From: Scolanthus callimorphus
Taxonomy: Eukaryota; Cnidaria; Anthozoa; Actiniaria; Edwardsiidae
Length of the DNA: 64,000 bases
Assembly (NCBI GenBank): GCA_033964015.1
Contig: CM066913.1
Span: 7,558,953-7,622,952, forward strand
Direction: 5' to 3'
Shown here one piece after another: positions 10,306 through 23,500 of the stretch. Positions within the stretch are counted from its first letter, which is position 1. The number at the start of each line of letters is the position of its first letter. The notes beneath the pieces were generated by a model. That model did not search any database and was not told the DNA's origin. It saw nothing but the letters and a program-made list of their open reading frames with translations. The translations under genes were made by a program, and so were the position numbers.

Positions 10306-13300
10306 CTGTTTCTCGACGTCAGGTTGGGCCTTTTCCCCTCGCAATTCTTGCAGCTCTTTTTTCATCCTCTCTATCTCGGTCTGCTGTTTTAGCATCTCAC
10401 CCTCTTGCCTTAAAGCCGTCATCTTCTCCAAATGCTCGGCCTTCATATGGCGAAACTCGGGACTCAAATCTGAAAGCCAGTGTATACTAGACTAAGAAAT
10501 GAATCAAAGTATATCGTGAAATACTCTCTAGAATAACTTTGGGGAGGGTGGAGGGCATTAGCTCAAAGTCCAAGCTTATTTCGCGCGCCACCCGAACGAA
10601 CACCGCGTAAAGCCAGGAATAAATAGCGTCTAATGTGAGAGCATAGATTGGCATATTTTTTACGGCGCTTGCGACTTATCCACGCAGGCTGCCTGCAAGT
10701 TTTGGTTAATTTACTTGCTTTGTTCGCTTAGGTATGCGGGAAAATACTTACAGATATTCCAAATAAGGTAAGGGGGAATTTCTTATAAGGAAGTTTTTTT
10801 TTTTGCTGATTTTTAGCCCAAAGTAGGGACTGGCTCGCAGTCTACAGCTACTCGAGCTCTTCTGTTTTAGAGTACCTGGCGTCTTTGATTGTCCAGGAAT
10901 TCTTTCCTTTTCAGCCTGGAAAAGTAATAAGGAACATGTATGTGAGAATAGCTAATCTTAACGAGGTGTTCACTTTTAACCGCCGAAAGAAAGTTGATAA
11001 ATATCTTTCAATACATCTTCAGCTATAGTGTGTAGAGCAGATTTCAGATGACTATCGAGAACTAAACGCAAATATAAAACCACTAACCAATCAGGAGTGG
11101 AAGCCATTCAACAACAAAGCAATCAGGAGGCAAAGTAAGTCAGACTTGCGTTTAGTCATGACGTGAGCATTGGCGCGTTTTGATTTAGTTCGTAATTTGA
11201 TTGGCTGAAAGACGAAAGACTAGACTTTGCTCTCGACCAATAGAAACGCTGACAAAACGCACGTCAGGCTTACTTTCGGTGGTTATCTGAAATCCGCCCT
11301 AACGTTGTTCACTGCTTTGTATCATAATTTACCCTGAGAAGCTGGAGCTCCTGCTCAAGCTTTTGATTGGACAGATGGAACGACATGATTTGCTGCTGCA
11401 AGATGGGATCTACGGCTGCAAAGGAAACCCAAAAACACGTGTGAGTCTGAGAAATAGACGGGATCTACGGCTACAAAGGAAACCCAAAAACACGTGTGAG
11501 TCTGAGAAATAGACGGGATCTACGGCTACAAAGGAAACCCAAAAACACGTGTGAGTCTGAGAAATAAAAGCATGTTTTTGGTTTAGAGTCAGCAGATCCA
11601 AGAAAGAAAATATGTGCAGAGTCATATCCCAAAACAAGACTGTACGCGACATCAATTTACTGAAAAACACGGAGACTTCCCACAGCGACGTCTCTTGGGA
11701 TATATACTACTTTGCGAAAGGCTTAGTCTTTGTGAAGGCTTTTCAACGCGTTGCCTGAGTACGTTTTGGCCATTGCTATTTGCGTTTAAGAGTGGACAGA
11801 AACTTGTTCGAGGGAGACAGAAATGCATTTGGCAAGAACAAACTAGCGCTTTGTCGCGTGCTAATACGTCGTAACAACGTCTGGTTTGTTCAGCGATTGC
11901 AAGGTTATTTTTCTAAACAGTGCAACGCGATGCCGAAAACGTTTTGGCTCCAGTAACGTCCTCTCTGACTGCCAGGTCTGATTTGAACTTTCTCATTTTA
12001 TCTAAATAATGTTTAACCCTCTATTACGACGATGTAACAAGAAAGTAAATATGACAAAGGGGAAAAGAAAGAAGCAGGCTGATTGTAATTTGCAACTATA
12101 TCGTCACGTTGGCAACTTAATAAGTTCAATCTTACAAATTACGAGATCTATCTAAAAAAGAATGATTTCATGAAAAGTTAAAAACTAAGCCAAATTAACA
12201 CCTTCTGAAAACAGCTTAAATTAAATTTCAAGTAAGGCGATAATTATAATTTTTCCGCAACAAGAAGGAGGAAGATTAGTCGATGGCAATATATAGCTGA
12301 TTCACTTATAATGTAAAAGGCTCGAAAAGGCCTAAATATACGCTGTTGTCGTCAGAAAGTTATTGCTGGTACTTTCTAGCTATAGGATTTTAATAACCGC
12401 AAAGAGATTGTATTTACAGAAGAGAAAATCAATTAAAGTAATTTCATTTTAAGTTTAGCATATCACTACAAATTGGCTCATCATGAATCGGTTGTTCTTT
12501 GTGGCAAAGGGCATTTTAAGTAGGCTGATGCGAGAAAAAATTAATTCCGGCAATAAAGGAGGGCCTTCAAAGGCAAACGCGCACAAACACATTTCCGTTT
12601 AGTAGAACAGTTACTGAAATGTGAACATTTTCTACTGATGTTTTTTTCTTCCCATGGATTCAATAACGGTCTGTATTCTAGTGTTTCTGGTTTGGATGAT
12701 GTCTCATAAAAACAGAAACGCGCTTTCGATAGCAGGGCCAACAAAAAGAAATCACGTTGCGCAACAACCTGGATACAGGGCGATAACAGCTGAAGACTGG
12801 ATGCAATGCTTAGAGATATGTAGAAAAGAAATACAGTGCCGGGCATATAGTTATGGGTATAAATCTACGAGCTCTGGGAAGTGCGAGCTTTACGAATGGG
12901 ACAGCGAGTTAAATGGAGACTTGGGGAACGAACTTGTTTATCGCAAAGGCTTTGTGTTTCACCAGCTTTATAGTAAGCAGGTAGGTAAGAAGATAAAATA
13001 ATTTCCCCCTTTTCAACGTAGTCACAATCGGCAACCTTAGGATAGCAAGCGTAACATGAAGCGCGCCTGCTGCAGACAACAGATGCGCGAATCCGAAAAC
13101 GTGGCTGCGTTCGATCAAAATACAGGGCAGGCGCATTTGTGCTGATTTTGAGCATTCTTTCACCCAGTGCTCCCCTCCGCCTCACTTCGCGCGCGACGAC
13201 TTGAGGGCATTCGCTGATTGGTTAATATCGCTTACGCAGATATGTGTGTTCCTAATAGGCAAAAAAATAATCCGCACCACTTGTTGAGGACCACGGGTTG

Positions 13301-16300
13301 AGGAGCCTCTCTCGGTGAGTCTGAGAAGAAGGAACCTTGATGGCATATTACGAAAACAGAAAACTTAGACGGCCCCATGAACACACAGCATACTGTTTCT
13401 CCAATGAGTCCCACTAGACTTAGCAGGGCAAACATCATTACAAGTACAGAAATGTCAGGTTTGGCCTCCAAATGAAGAATCAAGACATGATATCGGGTTT
13501 TCCGTTTCCGTTTTCTTGCAGCAGTGCCAATCTAGCAAGCAGACTAACAAAGAGCTGGACCCTGTCCACGGTAGGATGAGTTTGATCAATAACGATTTTC
13601 AAGCGATTTTTGAGCGGTTAAAGCAGTGACGTCACGATTTTAGCACACGTTTGGTGATGTAAAAAAACACCCAAATAACTGATGGATATAGCCTCCTCCG
13701 CATGCATCTCTCTCGAAGGAAGAGAGAGAGAGAGAGAAGAGAAAGGATTCGGTCGGTCGGGCTTCCTGTGTTACGAGCAAAAAACGTCCAAAACACAGGA
13801 AGCCCAACCCCTTTCATTTCCTTGGAAATGAAAGCCCAAGCCACAGAGCCACAGAGTTGCCAGCGGAGGAGGCTATGATGGATAGCTAAATACCAGTCTA
13901 GGTTTGTCCAACAGCCCTTTGAGTAATCATCCATGCAAGAACTAGGCAAATCTCCGCTGTTCAATGGCATTGAGGGTTCCCCACATAGAATGTCCTGTTT
14001 TTTATCATTGAAAGTTGTCATGGCTAGTAACATAATAAAGGTGAAAAAATGATAGATTTCGACTTGCTTTGAGAATAACAAAGAACAAAGGAGAGAGAAT
14101 CAACATTTTACGCTAGGTTCCCCACATACAGATTCTTTAAAAATTGCATATTCTGTTTGTAAGTACCACGTGTGTTTATGTATCTCTAAAAACCCTCGGA
14201 AAAGTTTTTCTAGTATAGTGATTTTACTGATTTTTATGTCTAAGCCAATGAAATCGCCTACATTTCAATAGAAATTAATTACATTCCAGCATGCTTTGCC
14301 ATTGGCTTGCCTACCTCTTATACGGACCATTACTTAACTACAAAGCTTTCATGATTTTAGGCTTCAAGGACCTATTACACAGAGGATCAGGATTGCAACA
14401 ATGAGTTTGTGAAATCTTGTTGGGATGAACAGTTTTCAAAGTGACCTTTCAGTTGCTAGATAAGCCCAATTTGGAGTATTTTCGTGTGTTTCTAGCGGAT
14501 AGAATTGGATTGCGAATAGTGGCATTTTTATTTCTTAACAAGCTGAACATGTTTTCAAGCTTGAAATTTGAGAGCGAAATCGTCTTTTTATAGACATTTT
14601 GTTGTAACAATCGTGACATAGCGCCCTTTTTTTAATAAGAATTTCAAAATTTTTCTATAGATTTTTCTTTTATAAGTACTGCATTGTCTATGCCCGTATA
14701 TCTCAAATTCCCACTAACACTTTTTGGTCTCATCTGCAGTCTCGGGTGAATTTTCAGGGGACCAGGTCCTCATAATGGCAAAAGAACGAACGTGGGACGA
14801 AGCTCAGAGCAGATGCAAACTTCTTGGCGGGGCCCTAGTTTCTATTCGCAACGCGGGGGAAAACAAATTCATCGTCAAGTTAATGAAGAGTGTGAAAAGT
14901 TCAAAAGTGAAAAACGCATGGATTGGCTTTACCGATAGACACAAGGAAGGGACATTTCGATGGGTTGACGGAAAGGAAGTGAATTACACTAACTGGTCCA
15001 ACAAGCAGCCAGACAATGGAACCCTTCTACACATTCTCAGTGGGCAAGATTGCGCTCGAATATTCTCTTCTAATGGCAAATGGAGGGACCGTCAATGCCA
15101 TTCCAACCTACCATACATTTGCAAAGTTAAAAGTTAACTGGCGTCGAAAAAACGTTTCATTTTTTTTTCGATTTATCTATGTTACGTACGTTCGTGAAAT
15201 CAAGGTTAAGTGTCATTACGTGGCAAGCTCGATGGACTATGGTGGGCGCATCGTGACGTCATAGCCTGTCACGAAATCTTCAACTTTTGATACAGGCGTC
15301 CAAGTATCTAATTATTAATTAATATCTTTAATTAATAAGCTAGCTAAAAGCTAAACATTCCAGTCGAAGAGCGCATAGGCAATAAGCAATAGTCCCAAGT
15401 TTCAGGGCAATCCGTTAAAAAGGGACCGAAGTTATGGATATTTCTAGTTTTTTTTTTTTTTTTTTTTTTTGGGGGGGGGGGGCAAATCTTGCCCCCCCCC
15501 CCCACCAATCCAATGTACTCCAACTACCAATCCATGTACTTTTGTATACGATGCCAAATAAAAAATATATGTCTGTCTGTACAAACCTCTGTAAAAATAC
15601 GGCTTGTTTACGTTTGTTTGCAAGGCTAAATCTTCGCGAGTTTGTAACCGATCGGTCTCAAACTTGACAGTTTTACTAATTTCAGCACGCTCTTTCCACT
15701 GCTTGTGGCAAATTTCAGCTAAGTCGTTGATAAAATATATTTTCGAATTTATAACTCGACCGAAAATGCGCACACCTATAGCCTGAATTTTCAGCCATCT
15801 TACACTCCAACAAACGTTACGAGAGAATAAACGACTGAACGCTGACTTCCAAAAACATGCACAGGAATTGCGTGATTCTCGAGATCTTGAGAATGGACTC
15901 TAATTGGTCAATTTCTTTAACGAGGCAGATTCATGGCAGCCAACATCTTATAGAGCTCATTAAGAAAGTTAACCAATCAGAATCCATTCACAAGGTCATG
16001 AGCATCACGCAATTCCTGGGCACGTTTTTTAAGTCGGGATTCAGACGTTGTTTTTTTTTTCTCCCGCAACGAAGTGTCGGAGTGTGGAGAGAAAAGACGA
16101 CTGATAGACTATCGAACTTTGATAAACAATAGACCTTTTTCCAAAATGGTCGCCGAAAATTCAAATCGATTTTTGTTTAAAATGAACACCAGCACTGGAT
16201 GACCCATCATCACTTTAGTAAAACTAAAAAAATTCACTCCATTATATCCAATATCTTCCGAGAAAACGAACGTTGAAAATTTGAAAATTTACAGACGTTT

Positions 16301-17532
16301 GTATGACTGGGGGTACGACGCATACCCCCAGTCATACAAATCTCTGTAAAATTTTCAATTTTCAGACTCTAATTTCTCAGCCGACATGACATTTGGCATA
16401 ACGAAAATTTAACAGATTACTAATGTGAGGATACTCTTTCTAGTGCCAGTATTTGATTTTCAGTAAGTTTAATTTTAAGACATGTGAATTTGCGGCGGCC
16501 ATTTTGGAAAAAGGTCTATTAGGCGAAGGAGGAGGAAGCAATTAGGGCGAGACTTAAAGGATCCGTCTCACCCCTGCCCATAATGCACTGCGTCGCCGCC
16601 ATTTTCGATAGCAGAGACTCGACACAAAGTTCAGGTTAGAGCATTTTACTGTACAAGAGCAAGAAAACTCGTAATAATAGAATTCCCTTGCAATAAGCTA
16701 GAGTTTCTGATGGTAGTGAATCATGTGAGCAAAAACAAAGCAATGCATTATGGGTAGGGCGTGACGGAACCTTTAAAGGCCCATCACCAACCGGGAGCCT
16801 TTGCGCCCCGTTTTCTTTTGTTTTCAAATTGATCCATTGTTTTTCGGGTAGTCTGATTGGCTAAGAGTCGCCGCAAAGGCTCCCGGTTAGTGATGGGCCT
16901 TTAAGAGTACCAATTCGTAGCTCAGCAGTCAGGGAAATGGTATCTTGTTTCGCCAAGGGTCTAGGGACCGTATTTGGTCAAAGATAACGGTAAGAGTCTG
17001 AACTCTGAAATCCGCAAACGCCTTACATGTAACTTCAGGTTAGTGTGTGGCGTAAAGTACGTAATTAAGGAAAATGTCTTTGTGTGTACCTGGTCTTTGG
17101 GTTGCCTGTGCTTGCTGAGCTTCGATCTCCAACTGGCGTATCTGGGAGAGCACCACAGGATCATTCCCGCCACCTTGTAGATATGATAGCCGTAGAGCGC
17201 TGGAGATGAATCACATATGCATTAAAAATGAGTACATTAACTACAATCTCACCACTAGTGCACTGCCTTCGCCGCAGTCAACTCTGTGGGCAAAACAAGG
17301 ATTGCTGAATGGAGAGGATTTGGGCTTCCTGTGTTTCGGGTTCAATGGACGTAAAGGAGTGGGAACGAAGTCTTTTCTCCTCCCGTCCCCCAACCCCTCC
17401 CCCTAGTTACTCCTTTACTGACGTTACTTACTCATACAAAATAGTAACATGACCTGAGCAATGTTTAGAAACACCGATAATAGTCTACAGAATACAGAAC
17501 CCCCCAGGCGGTCAGGGGCTGTTTTTTTTTTT

Positions 17533-17564
<32 letters not shown>

Positions 17565-20500
17565 CGGACTAATTTGGATGATGTTCATTTATATACATTG
17601 CTTCGTTCTATTTATGTTTTTAATAGAACGAAGATAATAGTGATATAGCCGTGTCCCCAAATGATGAGAATCCTCATTTCAAGGCCATTTAACAATTGAT
17701 GATAATCCTCATTTTAAGTTCGAGGTCATGTTTAGAAGAGGCAACTCAGCAGCAAGACGACGATACAACGCGCGGGTCTCCTGCTTGGGGCACCAATTAG
17801 TGGTAAAACAGGGAACCCAAATCTAGTAATATATTTAGCGGGGGAGATCTGGGTTCTAGAATGCCAATTGAGAATGCTACGATCACGTTCTTTTCGCGGA
17901 AATACAACAGCAAAATGCTACAAGAAGCCAAACCCAATTCAAGTCTGATAGACTAACACTGTACACCGGTACTTTGCTGCTCTGCTTGAAGTTATGAGAA
18001 CTAATCTGTATAATTGAAAATGCCTGTATAATTGCCATCTGCTTTTGCTGCATATAAACACAAATGGCAGTTGTTGCAAAAGTAAGCAATGATGTGGTTC
18101 TGACCGATTTTAAATTGCAAAATTGCAACACTTGGCAATAAATTCTATACTACTAAATGCAGTTGATCATTCTAATAGCAACAGGGAAAAGATTCAGGTA
18201 GTTGTAACTCAAGCTAATACATGGTGTCAAATACTGCAGTAATGCCTTTGTTGACTAAAAAGAAGAGATATGTTTGTATGCCACAAATCCAGGTGATAAA
18301 GAGCTACAACAACAGTGTGACATAATGTTCAATTTGTTTTTCCCGTTGAGCACTCTGCCCCTAAATATGGGAGCCTCCAACCCCCCCCCCCCCACCCCCC
18401 CACCCCCCTTTAAGGTGCTTCTGGGGGATATGTCAAAGTTTTTTAAACGGCTAATTTCCAAAAGGTTTTCAAAGGAAAATAGCCACGAGTTGGCCTATGG
18501 CATGCCCTTGATACCTCGCCTTTATTACTATTATACGGCGCCAAATTAGCATAGCAGAGCAGACAGACTATGACAGGGTCACGAGCAGTGGCCTTTTGTA
18601 AAACCAAGACTGGACTGGACACTGGGCTTAGAAAATGTGGACTGAAAAAACGCGGGTTCAGATTGGCTGATTGCATTTTTAATCCGCACAGGGGGGGTTG
18701 AGGACCTATGGAAATTTTCCAGGGGGGTGTTTTGGACTCTGGAAATTCCACGGGAGGGGTTTATTTATTTACTAGCTTTTGCCCGAGGGCCGGGAAATCC
18801 TCACAGAGCGAGGCTCCACATGACGAGGCTCCCTGGAGACTGGAAATTCCAGGGGGGAGGGGTAAAAAAGGTGACTTTCCAGGGACATTTTATCCAAAAA
18901 TCGATTTTCCAGGGGTATTTTGCCAGAAAAAATGGAAATTCAAGGGGAGGGGGTCCTTTATGAGGTTGGAAATTCCAGGGGAGGGGGTCTGTTTCACGAG
19001 TGGAAATTCCAGGGGAGGGGGGTCTTTTTAAAAGAGGTCCTCAACCCCCCGGTGCGGTTTAAAAATGCAATCAGCCATTAGATAACTGTGAAGAAAATGA
19101 CTGCTGATCATTTCAAGCTATTGGAGGCCCGGAGGGCTCCCCGTCGAAAATTTCCAGTGTCACCCCTAAAAGATACCAAAACCCTGACTCGTCCCCAGTT
19201 CGTCTCTAAAGAAAAAGAAAAAGCACGCGCGCTAGGGATCACGGTCAGGAAGAGACTATAGTAAATGAAGGACGAACCACTTAACGGACTCAAACTCGTT
19301 GGTTTACGCTGGACCAATTAACGGTCTAGCCGACAGTAAGATTAATAAAATTTAAAATAAGAAAAGTCGGCGTTACAACGTAGGTTTTAAGTTGTATTTT
19401 AGTACAATATTTCGGCTGGCCAAACCAGCCTTCTTCAGGTACTATGAATACATAATGGCATGATAGGCTTATATATAAGGTGAAACGTGATACAATAAAA
19501 ATGATGACGATGATGACGTGTGTGATATTATACTAGATAAGAGATATAACAATATAAAAATTAAAGGAAAATACAAAGAAAAAATACATACAATATAATC
19601 TAAAATGAATTCTCAGTCTCGTCGATTCAATCCGTCAGGCTCAAGGGTGCCAGCACGTAGGATGAGTGTGGCCTCTCTTGCCTTACGAATCGAATCTCGA
19701 TTAGTCATTAATTGCTCAAGGGGAATCAATTGCATGTCAGATGCTTTGTGATTGGTGTCGATAGAAAATGTTCAGCGGCTGTGGTGGGTTTAGATTTACA
19801 TTCGGGCTTGTCGATTTTGCGATGATCATTACTGCGATTTTCATAATTCTGCGAACTCTACACCGACCAAAAAACCACGGTTTGGCTTCCGTCAATCAAA
19901 CGAGTAAACAACTCTGGGTGATTTAACGGAGGCTTTGATAAATCTTGTGATCTCATAGAGGCTAGGTAGGCTTCAAACCACAATTTTTCACAGTAAAATG
20001 TAAACCAAACTCAGAAAACATGCATGGACTTAACTTAAAACGTTTGATTGACGGAAGCCAAAACGCTGTTTAGCGTTCGGAAATGTCAGGTGGGAGTTCG
20101 CAGAATTATGAAAATCGCAGTAAAGCGTTGTCTACGTTGGAAGAGGAAGAGAGGCGCGCCGCCACACTAGCGACGACTTTCGACTGGGGACGAGTCAGGA
20201 CCAAAACCCGTGATTTAACCACTAAAAGATACGACGATCATCCCAGACCAAAAAATATGAAAGCCATTGTTGCCACACAATTCAGATCATGTGATGATTC
20301 CTTTGGGTGGATACTTTTGTTTGAAGGAATCATCACATGATCTGAATTGGGTGACAACAAATCTATTGGGGACTCTGGTGCCAGATATCTGAGGGCGCTG
20401 ATTGGCTAATTTTGAACGCTGGGGGATGCCCAGGAAGTTCTTTTTCTCAACGGGTCTGTATCAAACCTCCTACATTATGCGTCTGCTGCCACCACAGCCT

Positions 20501-23500
20501 CCCTCGCGAGTTGACGAGAGCCAACTTGTTTGACAGAGTTTGTTCTTAGTTTCATTATCGTTTGTTTATTTTCCCAACTAGCTCTACGAGCTAATATTAT
20601 ATTTCATTATTCATTATTTTATTTATTATTACTTGAAACTTTGCAGTAATTTCTCGTTTCTCTCGGTTTTTGTCGGTGTTCTCAGTCCAGTCCGGTACTC
20701 CGAAGTCCAGTCCCATTTTACTCTTGTTATAATAGATTTCGGGAATTATTATAATTATACTATGATGATGATGATTATAATAGATTTCGGCAATTTCTGC
20801 TGTATTCTCGTTAATTCCGTGAAATGGGCTTGTTTTCATGTTAATGTGACTCCAACAAAAGTCAAAGCGTTTTTCTGTCGCTCGCGTCGCGTCGAAAATG
20901 GTCAGATAAACCTCAACCATTGGGCAATTCCAGAAAATAAAGGTACCCCCCCCCCCACGGGCGGCATTTGGAAATTCCGATGGGATGGGGGGGGGGGGGG
21001 GGGTTAAGAGCTCGGAATTCTGATTGCAAGGGGGATTTTCGAAGCTGGATTTCTTTAACCTTCCCGGAATTCTATATGCATGGGGGGTAAACCATTTTGG
21101 ACATTCTGGATGCATGGGGGGGGGGGGGGGGGGGGTAAAAAACTAGTGCCGCCCGTGGGGAGGGTTATTTTCTGGCCCATTGGCGCTTTTAACTATTTAT
21201 TCGAATTTATCTTTAAAAGTCGCGTTTGCTTATGTGAGCCGATATTCTAACAGTGGTATTTTTATTAACGACCCTCATGTGTGCGAAACCGTCTCGCAAT
21301 TTTTCTGAATTTTTTCTGAAAGTTTCATTCAAATAGATACTCAAAGTTATCAAAGTTGTACACTACCCTTGTACATCTCTGCTGTTATTCAGGAAAATTC
21401 CTTAAAAGTAAGGACCTATGTCGCGTTGGTAACATGATAACCTACAAACCGATAAGCAAAGGCTACACTACTAGGACACATGTAGCGCGCAACATTTGTG
21501 TACTGCATGTTTCCCCGAGTGGCTAAACTAGGAAATATCGCGCGCGCGTCTCGGAAACGCATATCTTGCAAATAAACATTTTTGTGTCCCCGCTACAAAA
21601 TGTCTCGCACGAAACAATATTGTTTCTAGCGTTGCTACATTGGAGAACATGAAGGAAGCATGTGTCCGACTACAATGTTGCGCACAACCAGGGGCGGATT
21701 TAGGGGGGAGGGGCTCGGGAGATTTTCCCATACATTTACTGTATTTGCTGGAGGAAATCTGAAAATTTTCGTCCTGTGTTTTCACTATCCGCCCCACCCC
21801 CCTTTCTGAAATTCCTGATTCCCCCCCCCCCCCCCCCCCTTTCTGAAATTCCTGGATCCGTCCCTGGCAACATGTGTTCTAGTTTAACAAGGGCTGTAAA
21901 GAAAGTGAAATGATTGTGGCATGTAGCGCGCCCCCGAAAATCTGGGGGATGCCCAGGAAGTTCTTTTTCTCAACGGGTCTGTATCAAACCTCGTACATTA
22001 TGCGTCGGCTGTCACCACAGCCTCCCTCGCGAGTTGACGAGAGCCAACTTGTTTGACAGAGTTTGTTCTTAGTTTCATTATCGTTTGTTTATTTTCCCAG
22101 CTAGCTCTACGAGCTAATATTATATTTCATTATTCATTATTTTATTTATTATTACTTGAAACTTTGCAGTAATTTCTCGTTTCTCCCGTTTTTGTGTCGG
22201 TGTTCTCAGTCCAGTCCGGTACTCCGAAGTCCAGTCCCATTTTACAAAACGTCATTATAACAATTGCTCAAACAAACAGAACCCTGGGCAAGCCGGGGTT
22301 GCCTAAGCTGCTACCGAGCTCAAAATGGACTACAAGGTTGTTCTGATTTTTCTCTGTGCCGGGGCTGCATTCAGTACCACTACTGTAGACCGTAAGCACA
22401 TTATCGGAGTGCCGAGTGTTTCAATAAGCCATGGAAAGGTGTTTGCCAAACTGGGACGAGAAATGGCAAACCGAGGTTATCAATACACACTTGTGGAACC
22501 AAAGTGGGCGCAAGATTACTTCCAATCTTCCAAAGAAATTCCGAATTACAACGTCAAGTTCTACGATACACAATTTAAAGAATCCGATGTGGAAGAATCA
22601 GCAAAGGATTTAACTGAGAAATCTGTTGACTTCAAACAATCTGTAGAACTATGGGCAACGGCATGCGAAGAGTTGCTGAAAAACAAAGAGTATTTTCAAG
22701 AGCTCGGGCAAGTTGATTTTATGTTATGCGATATCCCCTCTCTTTGCTGCGCTGTTGTTGCAGACATGCTGAATGTCACTCGAGTAGATATCTCGACTTT
22801 AGGCTTCACTGACCCCTTGCTCAGCAATTTTCATGCGTTTAATTCTGCTCCAGCTTATGTACCACAGCTTATGACTTCCTTCCCAAGGAAAATGTCTCTC
22901 GTAGAAAGGAGCAAGAATCTGATGTTCCACTTGGTTGGCTACGCTGCACATATGAAACTGATGAGCACGTATGGAGCACTGAAGGACAAATATGTTAAAG
23001 ACTCGCAGTATAAAGACCTGGAATCCCTGATAAGGTCGACTGGCTTAGTTTTAGTTCAAGCAGACTTTGCGCTGATGATACCCCGACCCCTCCCCCCTTA
23101 TGTCAAGGCAGTTGGAGCTATCGTCATAGAGCAGATAAAACCACTACCGCAAAGCTTTCTGGATGTTATGGCAACAGACACTAACGTCATTGTTGTTTCC
23201 ATGGGAACTGTCTATACAAACTTTGATGATTCTGCACTCGAAACAATGGCGTCTGCCTTTGCAAAAGTCCCAGCGCGTGTCATCTGGAAGCACAGGGGTA
23301 AAAAACCAACTCATTTGGGGAACAACACGTTCATTTTCCCATGGATTCCTCAAAATGATCTTCTTGGCCACCCCAAGGTATCACTGTTCGTTTCTCACTG
23401 TGGATTGAATGGAATGCTTGAGGCTGGTCATCACGGGGTTCCTGTGGTTGCCATCCCTTTGTTCGGAGATCAATTCGTCAACGCGCAAGGAATGAAAGAG

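Noticed and set aside
14362..14442. Possible small exon (YTEDQDCNNEF) between the PAN and lectin exons
   Set aside because: No consensus donor follows, and the two flanking exons already join in phase 1.
20420..22245. LTR retrotransposon
   Set aside because: The direct repeats lack clear TG..CA ends, no primer-binding site or polypurine tract is evident, and the interior has no gag or pol.
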